Source: Luteimonas terrae
GTDB lineage: Bacteria > Pseudomonadota > Gammaproteobacteria > Xanthomonadales > Xanthomonadaceae
DNA length: 64,000 bases
Direction of reading: 5' to 3'
Assembly (NCBI RefSeq): GCF_004358165.1
Contig: NZ_SMTG01000005.1
Span: 62,001-126,000, forward strand
The notes beneath the pieces are model-generated. The model did no database searches, was not told where the DNA came from, and saw only the letters and a program-made list of their open reading frames with translations. Below are positions 16,912-27,611 of this stretch, in pieces. Position 1 is the first letter of the stretch. The number at the start of each line of letters is the position of its first letter. A program made the position numbers and the translations under genes.

Positions 16912-17865
16912 ATGGAAAACGCAGTGCAGTCGTCGTTCGTCCCAGCAATCGGGCTCTCGTCTTCGTCGGTCTCGGCAGATCTCGACCGTCTGGAAGCCGA
17001 AGGCATCCACATCCTCCGCGAGACGGCCGCGGAATGCGCGCGTCCGGTCCTGCTGTATTCGATCGGCAAGGACAGTTCCGTACTGCTGCATCTTCTGCTG
17101 AAGGCGTTTGCACCGGCGAAGCCGCCAATTCCGCTGCTGCACGTCGATACCTTGTGGAAATTCCGCGAGATGATCGAGTTCCGGGATCGGCGTGCAACGG
17201 AAACCGGCGTCAACCTCAAGGTTCATGTCAACGCCGACGGCGCACGCGAAGGGGTCGATCCGCAGATTCACGGTGCCGCGCGGCACACTGAGATCATGAA
17301 AACGGTCGCGTTGAAGCAGGCGCTCGAGGCAGGACGCTACGACGCGGCAATCGGCGGTGCCCGCCGGGATGAAGAGAAATCCCGGGCCAAGGAGCGGATT
17401 TTCTCTTTCCGTGACGGACGGCATCGCTGGGACCCCCGTCAGCAGCGCCCGGAGTTGTGGAACCTGTACAACCCGCGCGTCTCGGCAGGAGAGAGCGTTC
17501 GGGTGTTTCCTCTCTCCAATTGGACAGAGCTCGATGTGTGGCGCTACATCAAGCGGGAGAGCATCCCGGTCGTGCCGCTCTACTTCGCGAAACCTCGGCC
17601 CGTAGTGCGCCGCAATGGCGTGTATCTGATGGTCGACGACGAGCGCTTCAGGTTGTTACCCGGCGAGGAGGTCGAGACGCGGAGTGTCCGGTTCCGCACA
17701 CTCGGTTGCTATCCACTGACTGGGGCTGTGGAGTCGGAGGCGGCCGATCTCGACGCCATCATCTCGGAGATGGCGTCAGGACGTCAGTCCGAACGGGCCG
17801 GGCGACTGATCGATCATGCTGAAGGCGACTCGATGGAAAAGAAGAAGCGCGAGGGATATTTCTGA
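16912..17865 (+). CDS. cysD: Sulfate adenylyltransferase subunit 2
   Basis: 317 residues; catalytic subunit of ATP sulfurylase, forming APS from ATP and sulfate with CysN GTPase. Motifs include the PP-loop variant [20 protein letters not shown] (about 45-64), [39 protein letters not shown] and [18 protein letters not shown]. It overlaps cysNC by 1 nt (TGATG). APS/PAPS can feed sulfate assimilation or sulfotransferases. Here it lies between etfB and rmlB inside the polysaccharide region, which favours a link to the sulfotransferase-like gene at 5291. The ATG lacks a ribosome-binding site. Confidence 0.96.
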   Translation: MENAVQSSFVPAIGLSSSSVSADLDRLEAEGIHILRETAAECARPVLLYSIGKDSSVLLHLLLKAFAPAKPPIPLLHVDTLWKFREMIEFRDRRATETGVNLKVHVNADGAREGVDPQIHGAARHTEIMKTVALKQALEAGRYDAAIGGARRDEEKSRAKERIFSFRDGRHRWDPRQQRPELWNLYNPRVSAGESVRVFPLSNWTELDVWRYIKRESIPVVPLYFAKPRPVVRRNGVYLMVDDERFRLLPGEEVETRSVRFRTLGCYPLTGAVESEAADLDAIISEMASGRQSERAGRLIDHAEGDSMEKKKREGYF

Positions 17866-19703
17866 TGCCCCTCGAGACGGATGCGTTCGTCAGACTCGTT
17901 GCGTGTGGCAATGTCGATGACGGCAAGAGCACGCTGATCGGGCGGTTACTGTACGAGAGCGGCAGCGTGCCGGATGACGAAGTCGCCGCGTTGGTCAGGG
18001 CCAGCGCCGCCCACGGCACGCGCGGCGCCGATCTCGACTTCGCGCTGCTGCTGGACGGTCTGGAGGCGGAGCGCGAGCAGGGCATCACCATCGATGTCGC
18101 ATGGCGGCACTTGGTGACCGGCGCCCGACGATTCCTGATCGCGGACTGTCCGGGACATGTGCAGTACACGCGCAACATGGCCACCGGCGCCTCGCAGGCC
18201 GATGTAGCAGTCATGGTCGTCGATGTCGCGAAGGGGCTGCTGCCGCAGACGCTGCAGCATGCGACCATCGTCGCGCTGCTTGGCGTGCGGCATGTCGTGC
18301 TTGCGGTCAACAAGATGGATCGGGTCGACTACGATCGCGCGGCTTTCGATGATCTGGTTTCGCGATTCGTCGCGCATGCGGCGCGCTTGGGCGTGGAGGA
18401 TGTGGTCGCGATACCGGTGTCCGCTGCGTTGGGCGTGAACGTGTCCAGTCGCTCCAACGAAGCGCGGTGGTATGCGGGTCCGAGCGTGCTCGAAGTGCTG
18501 CAGCGTATCGATGTATCGAAGGAGATTTCAGGTACGCCACGTGTGGCCGTCCAGCAGGTCATCCGTGATGCGGACGGTGCCCGCTGGCTGGCCGGCACGG
18601 TGACCCGCGGGCATTTGGATAGCGGCATCCAGGTCCGGGTGGAGCCGTCGGGGACCGCCGCTGTGATCGAGTCGTTGCTGCGCGCGGGTGTCGAAGCGCA
18701 GGCAGCCAGCGCCGGCGACGCGGTGGCAGTGCGACTGGGCCAGGACGTGGATGCAGGCCGAGGCGATGTCCTGACACCTGTCGACGCGCCGCTGCAGGTC
18801 AGCGACCAGTTCGCTGCCGATGTCTTCTGGTTCGACGATGCGCCACTGGTTGCCGGGCGGCGTTACCGCTTCAAACTGGCCACCCGGACCGTCGGCGCAC
18901 GCATCACGGAGATCAAGCATCGACTCGACCCCGAGAGCCTGCAGTTCCTCGCGGCCAAGCAGCTGGCTTTCAACGGAATTGGGGCAATCTCGTTGGCGCT
19001 TGATGCCCCGATAGCGTTCGCATCCTACCGTGAGGATCCTGGGCTGGGTGCGTTCATCCTGATCGATCCGATTACGAACACCACCGTGGGCAGCGGCATG
19101 ATCCGCCATGGTCTGCGTCGGGCCGACAACGTGTCCTGGCAGTCAGTGGACATCGACCAGGCTGCGCGTGCCGCACTCAAGGGGCATCGAGCCCGGTGCA
19201 TCTGGTTTACCGGTCTGTCGGGCGCGGGCAAGTCGACGATCGCCAATCTGGTGGAGCGTGGACTTGTGGCGAAGGGCGTGCACACCTATCTGCTCGACGG
19301 AGACAACATCCGGCATGGCCTCAACAGCGATCTCGGATTCACCGACCGGGATCGCATAGAGAGCCAGCGACGGGTATCGAATGTCGCCAAGCTGATGACG
19401 GACGCAGGGCTGGTGGTAATCGTAAGCCTGATATCGCCATTCCGCGCCGAACGCGACGCCGCACGCGGACTGTTTGCAACTGGCGAGTTCCTCGAAGTCT
19501 TCGTGGACACGCCTCTGGAAGTCGCCGAGCGTCGGGACGTGAAGGGGCTGTACGCGAAAGCCCGTCGAGGCGGGTTGCCCAACTTCACCGGCATCGATTC
19601 GCCATACGAGGCGCCGCATTCCCCCGAGCTCGTGCTCGACACCACGGCGTTTTCGGCGGCGCAGTTGGCGGAGCGCGTAATCACCCACGTGCTGGATGTC
19701 TGA
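17865..19703 (+). CDS. cysNC: Bifunctional sulfate adenylyltransferase subunit 1 / APS kinase
   Basis: 612 residues. The N-terminal CysN GTPase (about 1-435) has G1 [20 protein letters not shown]3 [12 protein letters not shown] and G4 VNKMD. The C-terminal CysC APS kinase (about 440-612) has Walker [20 protein letters not shown], then [15 protein letters not shown] and the GLYAKARRG segment. The fusion is common in proteobacteria and makes PAPS directly available. It is co-translated with cysD. PAPS is the donor that a sulfotransferase would require. Confidence 0.97.
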   Translation: MPLETDAFVRLVACGNVDDGKSTLIGRLLYESGSVPDDEVAALVRASAAHGTRGADLDFALLLDGLEAEREQGITIDVAWRHLVTGARRFLIADCPGHVQYTRNMATGASQADVAVMVVDVAKGLLPQTLQHATIVALLGVRHVVLAVNKMDRVDYDRAAFDDLVSRFVAHAARLGVEDVVAIPVSAALGVNVSSRSNEARWYAGPSVLEVLQRIDVSKEISGTPRVAVQQVIRDADGARWLAGTVTRGHLDSGIQVRVEPSGTAAVIESLLRAGVEAQAASAGDAVAVRLGQDVDAGRGDVLTPVDAPLQVSDQFAADVFWFDDAPLVAGRRYRFKLATRTVGARITEIKHRLDPESLQFLAAKQLAFNGIGAISLALDAPIAFASYREDPGLGAFILIDPITNTTVGSGMIRHGLRRADNVSWQSVDIDQAARAALKGHRARCIWFTGLSGAGKSTIANLVERGLVAKGVHTYLLDGDNIRHGLNSDLGFTDRDRIESQRRVSNVAKLMTDAGLVVIVSLISPFRAERDAARGLFATGEFLEVFVDTPLEVAERRDVKGLYAKARRGGLPNFTGIDSPYEAPHSPELVLDTTAFSAAQLAERVITHVLDV

Positions 19704-19804
19704 TGTGACGCGTCGAGGTTTTACGGGGCGTCGCCAGGATGTTCAGGGACTGTCGTGGAAAATAACGGCCTGTCCTCGTATTCGAGCGCCGCTGCGTACG
19801 CCGG

Positions 19805-19810
19805 TATCAT
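19805..19810 (+). promoter_or_regulatory. Possible -10 element of the rmlBACD operon
   Basis: TATCAT at 19805-19810 lies 53 nt before the rmlB start in the 160-nt gap after cysNC; TTCGAG at 19781-19786 is a poor -35 with 18-nt spacing. No terminator hairpin with a T-run separates cysNC from this point, so some read-through is possible. Confidence 0.3.
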
Positions 19811-19863
19811 GCGGGGTCCGCTTGGCGCGGATTGGTGTCCATATTTTTCGGGAGTAAGTTCCA

Positions 19864-20919
19864 GTGCTCACATGGCTCGTGACCGGCGGGGCCGGTTTCA
19901 TCGGCGGTAATTTCGTGCTCGAGGCTGTGCGCCGCAACATCCGGGTGATCAATCTCGATGCGCTGACCTATGCCGGCAACCTGCAGACGCTGGCGTCGAT
20001 CGAGTCCGATCCGAACCATGTCTTCGTGCACGGCGATATCGGCGATCGCGCGCTGGTGGCCGGGCTGCTGGCCGAGCATGCGCCCGACGCGGTGCTGAAC
20101 TTCGCTGCTGAAAGCCACGTCGATCGTTCGATCGACGGCCCTGCAGCGTTCATCGAGACGAATGTGGTGGGCACGCTGGGCCTGCTGGAATCGGTGCGCG
20201 ATTACTGGAAGGCGTTGCCGGACGGCCGTCGGGAGGCTTTCCGCTTCCTGCACGTGTCGACTGATGAGGTCTACGGCACCCTGGGCGAGACCGGCAAGTT
20301 CTCCGAGACCACGCCCTACGCGCCGAACTCGCCGTACTCGGCGTCCAAGGCCGCATCCGATCATCTGGTGCGCGCCTTCCACCACACGTACGGGCTGCCG
20401 GTCCTCACGACCAATTGCTCGAACAACTATGGGCCTTATCACTTCCCCGAGAAGCTCATTCCACTGGTCATCGCCAAGGCGCTGGCCGGCGAGCCGCTGC
20501 CGGTCTACGGCGACGGCAAGCAGGTCCGCGACTGGTTGTTCGTGACCGACCACTGCGCGGCGATCCGCACCGTGCTCGAGAAGGGCCGGGTCGGCGAGAC
20601 CTACAACGTCGGCGGTGACTCCGAGCGGCAGAACATCGAGGTCGTCGAAGCGATCTGCCGTTTGCTCGACGCCCGCCGTCCGCGCGAGGACGGTCAGCCG
20701 CGCAGCAGCCAGATCACCTACGTCAAGGACCGCCCCGGTCACGACCGTCGCTATGCGATCGACGCGTCGAAGCTGCAGGGCGAACTCGGCTGGAAGCCGG
20801 AGCACACCTTCGAAAGTGGCATCGAGTTCACGGTGGACTGGTATCTCGAGAATCAGGAGTGGGTGCAGCGCATCCTCGACGGCAGCTATCGTCTGGAACG
20901 CATGGGAGCGGAGGCATGA
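19864..20919 (+). CDS. rmlB: dTDP-glucose 4,6-dehydratase
   Basis: 351 residues; second enzyme of dTDP-L-rhamnose synthesis, an NAD-dependent SDR. Motifs: Rossmann [38 protein letters not shown], the catalytic [11 protein letters not shown] (Thr-Asp-Glu) and [16 protein letters not shown] (YxxxK). The start is GTG 19864 with GGAG upstream (CGGGAGTAAGTTCCA). It overlaps rmlA by 4 nt (ATGA). First gene of rmlBACD. Confidence 0.97.
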   Translation: MLTWLVTGGAGFIGGNFVLEAVRRNIRVINLDALTYAGNLQTLASIESDPNHVFVHGDIGDRALVAGLLAEHAPDAVLNFAAESHVDRSIDGPAAFIETNVVGTLGLLESVRDYWKALPDGRREAFRFLHVSTDEVYGTLGETGKFSETTPYAPNSPYSASKAASDHLVRAFHHTYGLPVLTTNCSNNYGPYHFPEKLIPLVIAKALAGEPLPVYGDGKQVRDWLFVTDHCAAIRTVLEKGRVGETYNVGGDSERQNIEVVEAICRLLDARRPREDGQPRSSQITYVKDRPGHDRRYAIDASKLQGELGWKPEHTFESGIEFTVDWYLENQEWVQRILDGSYRLERMGAEA

Positions 20920-21803
20920 CGGCGCGCAAGGGCATCATCCTCGCCGGCGGTTCCGGTACACGGCTGTATCCCATCACCAAGGGCGTCAGCAAGCAGCTGC
21001 TGCCGGTGTACGACAAGCCGATGATCTATTACCCGCTCAGCGTGCTGATGCTAGCGGGCATCCGCGAAGTGCTGATCATCAACACGCCGCACGAGCAGGC
21101 GCTGTTCCAGGCGCTGCTGGGCGACGGCTCGCAGTGGGGCATGGACATCCAGTACGCCGTGCAGCCCAGCCCCGACGGTCTGGCGCAGGCCTATCTGATC
21201 GGCCGCGACTTCGTTGGCGGAAAGCCGAGCTGCCTGGTGCTCGGCGACAACATCTTCCACGGCCACGGCCTGACCGACACGCTCAAGACTGCCGATGCGC
21301 GCAGCGACGGCGCAACGGTGTTCGGCTATTGGGTCAATGATCCCGAGCGCTACGGTGTGGCGGAATTCGACTCCACCGGCAAGGTCATCGACATCGCAGA
21401 GAAGCCCGAGAAGCCCCGTTCCAATTACGCCGTCACCGGCCTGTACTTCTACGATGGGCGTGCCAGCGACTACGCCGCCGAACTGGAGCCGTCGCCGCGT
21501 GGCGAGCTGGAAATCACCGATCTCAACCGCCGCTATCTCGATGACGACGCGCTCTATCTGGAGCAGCTCGGTCGTGGCTATGCATGGCTCGACACCGGCA
21601 CGCACCAGTCGCTGCACGAGGCCTCGAATTTCATTCAGACCATCCAGGATCGCCAAGGGCTGCAGGTGTGCTGTCCAGAGGAAATCGCCTTCGGCAACGG
21701 CTGGATCGATGCCGAGCAGCTGTCCGCGCTCGCCAAGCCCCTGTCGAAGAACGGCTACGGCCAATACCTGATGTCCCTCGTTTCGCGTGGAGTGGTCCGT
21801 TGA
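20916..21803 (+). CDS. rmlA: Glucose-1-phosphate thymidylyltransferase
   Basis: 295 residues. The nucleotidyltransferase signature [20 protein letters not shown] and [20 protein letters not shown] is at the N-terminus, with [13 protein letters not shown] and [19 protein letters not shown] later. It makes dTDP-glucose from dTTP and glucose-1-phosphate. The start ATG overlaps the rmlB stop. It ends in a TTGA overlap with rmlC. Confidence 0.97.
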   Translation: MTARKGIILAGGSGTRLYPITKGVSKQLLPVYDKPMIYYPLSVLMLAGIREVLIINTPHEQALFQALLGDGSQWGMDIQYAVQPSPDGLAQAYLIGRDFVGGKPSCLVLGDNIFHGHGLTDTLKTADARSDGATVFGYWVNDPERYGVAEFDSTGKVIDIAEKPEKPRSNYAVTGLYFYDGRASDYAAELEPSPRGELEITDLNRRYLDDDALYLEQLGRGYAWLDTGTHQSLHEASNFIQTIQDRQGLQVCCPEEIAFGNGWIDAEQLSALAKPLSKNGYGQYLMSLVSRGVVR

Positions 21804-22357
21804 ACCTGATCGAAACCAAATTGCCGGGTGCCGTCGTCATCGAGCCCGCCGTTTTCGGCGACGCACGCGGATTCTTTTTCGAATCCTGGAACGCCGAGCG
21901 GTTCGGACAGCACGGCCTGCCGACGAAGTTCGTGCAGAGCAACGTTTCGTCGTCCGCCAAGGGCGTGCTCCGTGGTTTGCACTACCAGTGGCCGCGCCCG
22001 CAAGGCAAGCTGGTCAGCGTGCTGCAGGGTGAAGTGCTCGACGTCGCCGTCGACATCCGTCGCGGCTCGCCGACCTTCGGCCAGTGGGAAGGCGTGATCC
22101 TGAGCGAGGCCAACAAACGCCAGTTCTGGATTCCGGAAGGCTTCGCGCATGGGTTTGTGGTGCTGTCGGACATGGCGGTCTTCAGCTATCTGTGCACCGA
22201 CGTGTACGTGAAGGAAGCCGACGCCGGCGTGCGCTGGAATGACCCGGCGATCGGTGTCGACTGGGGCGTGGAAGCGCCGCTGCTGTCGGACAAGGACACG
22301 CATGCGCCGCTGCTGGCCGACATCACAGAAGACCGGTTGCCGGTGTTCGGCGCATGA
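21800..22357 (+). CDS. rmlC: dTDP-4-dehydrorhamnose 3,5-epimerase
   Basis: 185 residues, a cupin-fold epimerase. Motifs: [35 protein letters not shown] with the catalytic His, [19 protein letters not shown] and [14 protein letters not shown]. No in-frame ATG or GTG fits; TTG 21800 overlaps the rmlA stop as TTGA and gives the usual family length. It overlaps rmlD by 4 nt. Confidence 0.95.
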   Translation: MNLIETKLPGAVVIEPAVFGDARGFFFESWNAERFGQHGLPTKFVQSNVSSSAKGVLRGLHYQWPRPQGKLVSVLQGEVLDVAVDIRRGSPTFGQWEGVILSEANKRQFWIPEGFAHGFVVLSDMAVFSYLCTDVYVKEADAGVRWNDPAIGVDWGVEAPLLSDKDTHAPLLADITEDRLPVFGA

Positions 22358-23259
22358 CCTCGCTGGTCTTCGGCGGTAACGGTCAGGTCGGACAGGAACT
22401 GCTGCGCGCGCTTGCGTCGCTCGGCGCGGTGCAAACCACGACGCGCAGCGGCACGCTGCCGGATGGTCGCGCTTGCCTGCAAGCGGATTTCGCCGATGCC
22501 GACGCTGTTGTCGCCGTGCTCGATACAGTGCGCCCGGCGCGCGTCGTCAATGCGGCGGCCTACACCGCGGTCGACCAGGCCGAAAGCGATGCCGACGCCG
22601 CGCATGCGGCGAATGCCTCGACGCCGGGCGCCATCGCACGGTGGTGCGCCGCCAACGGCGTGCCGCTTGTGCATTACTCCACCGATTACGTGTTCGACGG
22701 CGCCGGCACGCGTCCATACCGGCCGGAGGATCCGACCGCGCCGCTCGGTGTCTACGGCGCCAGCAAGCTCGCCGGCGAGGATGCCATCCGTGCGGCCGGC
22801 GGCCGGCACCTGATCTTCCGCACCGCGTGGGTCTACGCCGCGCATGGACAGAATTTCCTGCGCACGATGCTGCGCGTCGGCGCCGAGCGCGATGTGCTGC
22901 GCGTGGTCGCCGACCAGATCGGCACGCCGACACCGGCGGCGCTGATCGCGGACGTCACAGCCCGTGTCCTGCAGCAGGGCACTGACGCGTCCGGCACCTG
23001 GCATCTGACCGCGGCGGGCGAGACCAGCTGGCACGGGTTCGCGCAGGCGATATTCGACGATGCGGTCGCACGCGGCCTGATCTCGCGCGCGCCGACGGTC
23101 GAAGCGATCACCACGGCCGACTATCCGACGCCTGCGAAGCGTCCGGCCTATTCGCGGCTGGACACGGATTCGCTGCAACGCGATTTCGGCATCGAATTGC
23201 CGCAGTGGCGGGACGCGCTCGGCGACGTCCTGGACACGCTGGCCGCTGCGCAGCGCTGA
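22354..23259 (+). CDS. rmlD: dTDP-4-dehydrorhamnose reductase
   Basis: 301 residues; last step of dTDP-L-rhamnose synthesis. Motifs: FGGNGQVGQELLRALAS (NADPH loop), NAAAYTAVDQAESDADAAHA, VHYSTDYVFDGAG and YGASKLAGEDA (YxxxK). The C-terminal YSRLDTDSLQRDFGIELPQW is family-typical. Last gene of the operon, followed by a hairpin terminator. Confidence 0.96.
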   Translation: MTSLVFGGNGQVGQELLRALASLGAVQTTTRSGTLPDGRACLQADFADADAVVAVLDTVRPARVVNAAAYTAVDQAESDADAAHAANASTPGAIARWCAANGVPLVHYSTDYVFDGAGTRPYRPEDPTAPLGVYGASKLAGEDAIRAAGGRHLIFRTAWVYAAHGQNFLRTMLRVGAERDVLRVVADQIGTPTPAALIADVTARVLQQGTDASGTWHLTAAGETSWHGFAQAIFDDAVARGLISRAPTVEAITTADYPTPAKRPAYSRLDTDSLQRDFGIELPQWRDALGDVLDTLAAAQR

Positions 23260-23280
23260 AGGTCGACGTCGTTCGACAGT

Positions 23281-23306
23281 GAAACGGCGCCCGAGGGCGC
23301 CGTTTC
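23281..23306. terminator. Bidirectional terminator hairpin between rmlD and xanB
   Basis: GAAACGGCGCC (23281-23291) pairs perfectly with GGCGCCGTTTC (23296-23306) around a 4-nt loop. The convergent genes rmlD and xanB end on either side. A short A/T edge (GAAA/TTTC) in both directions suits a two-way terminator. Confidence 0.8.
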
Positions 23307-23329
23307 CGGTTCTGACGCTGACTGGTCGC

Positions 23330-24742
23330 TCACGCGCGCCCGTAGGTGTCCTCGAGACGCACGATGTCGTCCTCGCCCAGATAGCTGCCCGACTGCACTT
23401 CGATCAGTTCCAGCGGCACCTTGCCCGGGTTGCGCAGGCGGTGCGTCACGCCGAGCGGGATGTAGGTGCTCTGGTTCTCAGCCAGCAGCAGCACATCGTC
23501 GCCGCGCGTGACCTCGGCCGTGCCGCTGACGACGATCCAGTGCTCCGCGCGGTGATGGTGCATCTGCAGACTCAGGGTCGCTCCCGGCTTGACGGTGATG
23601 CGCTTGACCTGGAAACGCGGGCCATTGTCGATCGAGTCGTAGGCGCCCCACGGGCGATAGACCTTGCGGTGCCAAGCGGCCTGCGGCAGGTCGCGCGCCT
23701 TGAGTTCGGCCACCACGTCCTTGACCCGCTGGATGCGGTCGCTGCGCCCGACGAGGATCGCGTCGGGTGTTTCCACCACGACGGTGTCTTCCAGTCCGAT
23801 CATCGCGATCAGGCGCTCGCCGTGCGCGTAGGTATTGCGGCAGTCGATCGCGACGACGTCGCCATGGTGTGCGTTGCCGTGCGCATCCTGCGGTGAGACT
23901 TCGCGCAGGCTCGCCCAGGAGCCCACGTCGCTCCACCCCGCGTCCAGCGGCATGACCACCGCGTCGTCAGTCTTCTCCATCACCGCATAGTCGATCGAGT
24001 CCGACGGACTCGCGGCGAAGGCGTCGGCATCGAGACGGGTGAAATCGACATCCTGGCGCGCGCCTTCCCAGGCCGCGCGAACCGCGGAGAGCATTTCGGG
24101 TGCGAGTTTTTCCAGCGCCTTCAGATAGGCATCGGCGCGGAACAGGAACATGCCGCTGTTCCAGTAGTGCTCGCCGGACGCGACGTAGGCCTGCGCGCGC
24201 GCGAGATCCGGTTTCTCGACGAAAGCGTCGACCGGCGAGGGTGCGCCATCGGCGCCTGTTGCCGACTTGATGTAGCCGTATCCGGTCTCCGGTCCTCGGG
24301 GGACGACACCGAACGTCACCAGCTTGCCGGCCTCGGCGGCCGGCAACGCGGCGTGTACGGCGGCATGGAACGCCGCGGGTTGCTGCACCACGTGATCGGA
24401 AGGCAGCACCAGCAGGACGGCCTCGGGCGCGTCGCGCAGCGCCTCGAGCGCGGCGGCGGCGATCGCCGGCGCGGTGTTGCGACCCACGGGTTCGAGCACG
24501 ATCGCCGCGGGGCGCGCGCCGACCTGCTGCAACTGCTCGGCGACGACGAAGCGATGCGTCTCGTTGGCGACGACGATCGGGCCGCGGTCGCCGGCCAGCG
24601 GGGCCGCACGCAGCCATGTCGCCTGCAGCATCGTGTCCTCGCCGACCAGCGGCAGGAACTGCTTGGGATGCATTTCGCGCGACAGCGGCCAGAGCCTCGT
24701 GCCGGAGCCGCCGGACAGCAAAACAGGAACGATCGTGGACAT
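23330..24742 (-). CDS. xanB: Mannose-1-phosphate guanylyltransferase / mannose-6-phosphate isomerase
   Basis: 470 residues, type II bifunctional enzyme. The N-terminal nucleotidyltransferase part has VPVLLSGGSGTRLWPLSREM and HPKQFLPLVGEDTMLQ, then FVEKPDLARAQAYV. The C-terminal cupin isomerase part has RVKDVVAELKARDLPQAAWH, KPGATLSLQMHHHRAEHWIV and YIPLGVTHRLRNPGKVPLEL. Together with XanA it converts fructose-6-phosphate to GDP-mannose for LPS and exopolysaccharide. ATG at 24742; it lies 8 nt after xanA on the minus strand. Confidence 0.97.
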   Translation of the reverse strand: MSTIVPVLLSGGSGTRLWPLSREMHPKQFLPLVGEDTMLQATWLRAAPLAGDRGPIVVANETHRFVVAEQLQQVGARPAAIVLEPVGRNTAPAIAAAALEALRDAPEAVLLVLPSDHVVQQPAAFHAAVHAALPAAEAGKLVTFGVVPRGPETGYGYIKSATGADGAPSPVDAFVEKPDLARAQAYVASGEHYWNSGMFLFRADAYLKALEKLAPEMLSAVRAAWEGARQDVDFTRLDADAFAASPSDSIDYAVMEKTDDAVVMPLDAGWSDVGSWASLREVSPQDAHGNAHHGDVVAIDCRNTYAHGERLIAMIGLEDTVVVETPDAILVGRSDRIQRVKDVVAELKARDLPQAAWHRKVYRPWGAYDSIDNGPRFQVKRITVKPGATLSLQMHHHRAEHWIVVSGTAEVTRGDDVLLLAENQSTYIPLGVTHRLRNPGKVPLELIEVQSGSYLGEDDIVRLEDTYGRA

Positions 24743-24750
24743 GACGGACC

Positions 24751-26106
24751 TCAGGCCTTGGCCGACAGCAGGTCGGAGAGCTCGCGCGTGCGCGCGTCCA
24801 GCAGGGCACGATCCCCACGGGTTTCGACATTGAGCCGCAGCAGCGGCTCGGTATTGGAGCTTCGCAAGTTGAAGCGCCAGTCGCCGAAATCTGCACTGAT
24901 GCCATCGGTGTGGTCGAGCGTCGGCGACTGCGCGGCGTAATGCATCATGACGCGGTCGACCGCGGCCTTCGCATCCGCCACGCGGAAATTGATCTCGCCG
25001 CTGCAGGGAAATTTCGCCACGCGCTCGGCCACCAAATTGCCCAGCGTGCGGCCGCTGGTGGACACCAGCTCGGCGATCAGCAACCACGGGATCATGCCCG
25101 AGTCGGCGTAGGCGAACTCGCGGAAGTAGTGATGCGCACTCATCTCGCCGCCGTAGACCGCATCCTCTGCGCGCATCTTCTCCTTGATGAAGGCGTGGCC
25201 GCTCTTGCACAGCACCGGCACGCCACCCGCCGCCTCGACCTGCTCGACGGTGTTCCAGACCAGGCGCGGGTCGTGCACCACCTTGCCACCCGGCTGCTTG
25301 GCGAGGATCGCCTCGGCCAGCAGGCCGACGAGGTAATAGCCCTCGATGAAGGCGCCGGTTTCGTCGAAGAAGAAGCAGCGATCGAAATCGCCGTCCCAGG
25401 CGATGCCTAAGTCCGCGCCGTGTGCGCGCACCGCGTCGGCCGTCGCCTGACGGTTCTCCGGCAGCAAGGGGTTCGGTATGCCGTTGGGGAAGTTGCCGTC
25501 GGCTTCGTGGAAGACGCGGACGAACTCGAACGGCAGGTGCGGGCCGAGCAGGTCGACGATCGAGCCGGCGCCGCCGTTGCCGGCATTGACCACGAGCTTG
25601 AGCGGACGCAGCGCCCTGGTCTCTACATACCCCAGCAGATGCGCGATGTAGGCCGACTTGTCGAGTGCGACCGTCTCGGTGCCTGGCGTCGCCACCGGCG
25701 CAGGCAGATCACCGGCCTCGACTGCGTCGGAGATCGCGAACAGGCCCGTGTCCGAGCTGATCGGGCGCGCATGCTCGCGCACCAGCTTCATGCCGTTGTA
25801 GTCCATCGGATTGTGGCTGGCGGTCACCATGACGCCGCCGGCCGCGCCGAGATGGTCGACCTGGAAATAGACCTCTTCCGTACCCCCGACGCCGATGTCG
25901 ATGATCTCGCGGCCCTGACTGCGCAGGCCTTCCGACAAAGCCGCCTGCAGATCCGGGCTGCTCAGGCGCACGTCACGGCCCAGCACGATCGCGCCGGGCG
26001 GCAGCTGGGCAGCCAGCGCAATGCCGATGTCGCGGGCGAGCGCGGGATTGAGTTCATCCGGCACGCGGCCGCGGAGGTCGTAGGCCTTGAAGGCGGGCAG
26101 GGGCAT
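24751..26106 (-). CDS. xanA: Phosphomannomutase / phosphoglucomutase
   Basis: 451 residues of the alpha-D-phosphohexomutase family. Begins MPLPAFKAYDLRGRVPDELN; the active-site phosphoserine is in GVMVTASHNPMDYNGMKLV, the metal loop is GIAWDGDFDRCFFFDE, and the sugar loop EMSAHHYFREFAYADSGMIP is intact; RSSNTEPLLRLNVE binds phosphate. It supplies mannose-1-phosphate and glucose-1-phosphate for XanB and RmlA. ATG at 26106. A TAGAAT hexamer on the minus strand at 26133-26138 is its likely -10. Confidence 0.96.
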   Translation of the reverse strand: MPLPAFKAYDLRGRVPDELNPALARDIGIALAAQLPPGAIVLGRDVRLSSPDLQAALSEGLRSQGREIIDIGVGGTEEVYFQVDHLGAAGGVMVTASHNPMDYNGMKLVREHARPISSDTGLFAISDAVEAGDLPAPVATPGTETVALDKSAYIAHLLGYVETRALRPLKLVVNAGNGGAGSIVDLLGPHLPFEFVRVFHEADGNFPNGIPNPLLPENRQATADAVRAHGADLGIAWDGDFDRCFFFDETGAFIEGYYLVGLLAEAILAKQPGGKVVHDPRLVWNTVEQVEAAGGVPVLCKSGHAFIKEKMRAEDAVYGGEMSAHHYFREFAYADSGMIPWLLIAELVSTSGRTLGNLVAERVAKFPCSGEINFRVADAKAAVDRVMMHYAAQSPTLDHTDGISADFGDWRFNLRSSNTEPLLRLNVETRGDRALLDARTRELSDLLSAKA

Positions 26107-26207
26107 GGTCGATCCATCGGTGGGGAAGCCCGATTCTAGCGTTTCGCGTGGACGGGACCGTCTGCGCCACTGCACCAAGGTCCAAGGCCGCGTACACGCG
26201 CAGCCGG

Positions 26208-26213
26208 TAGAAT
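26208..26213 (+). promoter_or_regulatory. -10-like TAGAAT upstream of the CoA-transferase genes
   Basis: TAGAAT at 26208-26213 lies 28 nt before the scoA ATG at 26242. A minus-strand TAGAAT (26133-26138) faces xanA in the same 135-nt divergent gap. No convincing -35 hexamers were seen. Confidence 0.35.
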
Positions 26214-26241
26214 CGAAGGCCGTTGCGCCATGAGGATCACA

Positions 26242-26978
26242 ATGAGCGAGCAGAGTTCCGCCGCGGGTCGACGCGGCAAGCAGTATCCCGATGCCGCGGC
26301 GGCATTGGCCGACATCGTGGCCGACGGCCAGACCTTCGCGGTCGGCGGCTTCGGCCTGTGCGGCATTCCCGAGGCGCTGATCGCCGCTTTGCGCGATTCG
26401 GGCGTCAAGGAAATCACCGCGATCTCCAATAATGCGGGTGTCGATGGCTTCGGCCTCGGCCAGCTGCTGGAGACCCGCCAGATCCGCAAGATGATTTCCT
26501 CGTATGTGGGCGAGAACAAGGAGTTCGAACGCCAATACCTGGGCGGCGAACTCGAGCTCGAATTCAACCCGCAGGGCACGCTGGCCGAGCGCCTGCGCGC
26601 CGGCGGCGCCGGCATCCCGGCGTTCTTCACCGCGACCGGCTACGGCACGATCGTCGCCGAAGGCAAGGAAACGCGCGAGTTCGACGGCAAGCATTACGTG
26701 CTCGAAACCGCGCTGGTCGCCGACGTTGCGCTGGTCAAGGCGTGGAAGGCCGACACGGCCGGCAATCTGGTGTTCCGCAAGACCGCGCGCAACTTCAATC
26801 CCGCCTGCGCGATGGCCGGCAAGGTCTGCGTGGCCGAGGTCGAGGAACTGGTGGAGATCGGCGACATCGATCCGGACCAGGTGCACCTGCCGGGCATCTA
26901 CGTCGACCGCATCGTCGTCAACGCGACGCCCGAGAAGCGCATCGAACAGCGCACCGTGAAAGCCGGAGGAGCGAACTG

Positions 26979-26979
<1 letters not shown>
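26242..26979 (+). CDS. scoA: 3-oxoacid CoA-transferase subunit A
   Basis: 245 residues of CoA-transferase family I, alpha subunit: [60 protein letters not shown] and [19 protein letters not shown]. With ScoB it would move CoA between succinyl-CoA and a 3-oxoacid. ATG 26242 has GAGG a few nt upstream; ATG 26230 is an alternative. Homologues beside xanA in Xanthomonas are named lpsI/lpsJ from position in the LPS cluster, without a proven LPS role. It overlaps scoB by 1 nt. Confidence 0.92.
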
Positions 26980-27608
<629 letters not shown>

Positions 27609-27611
27609 GGC

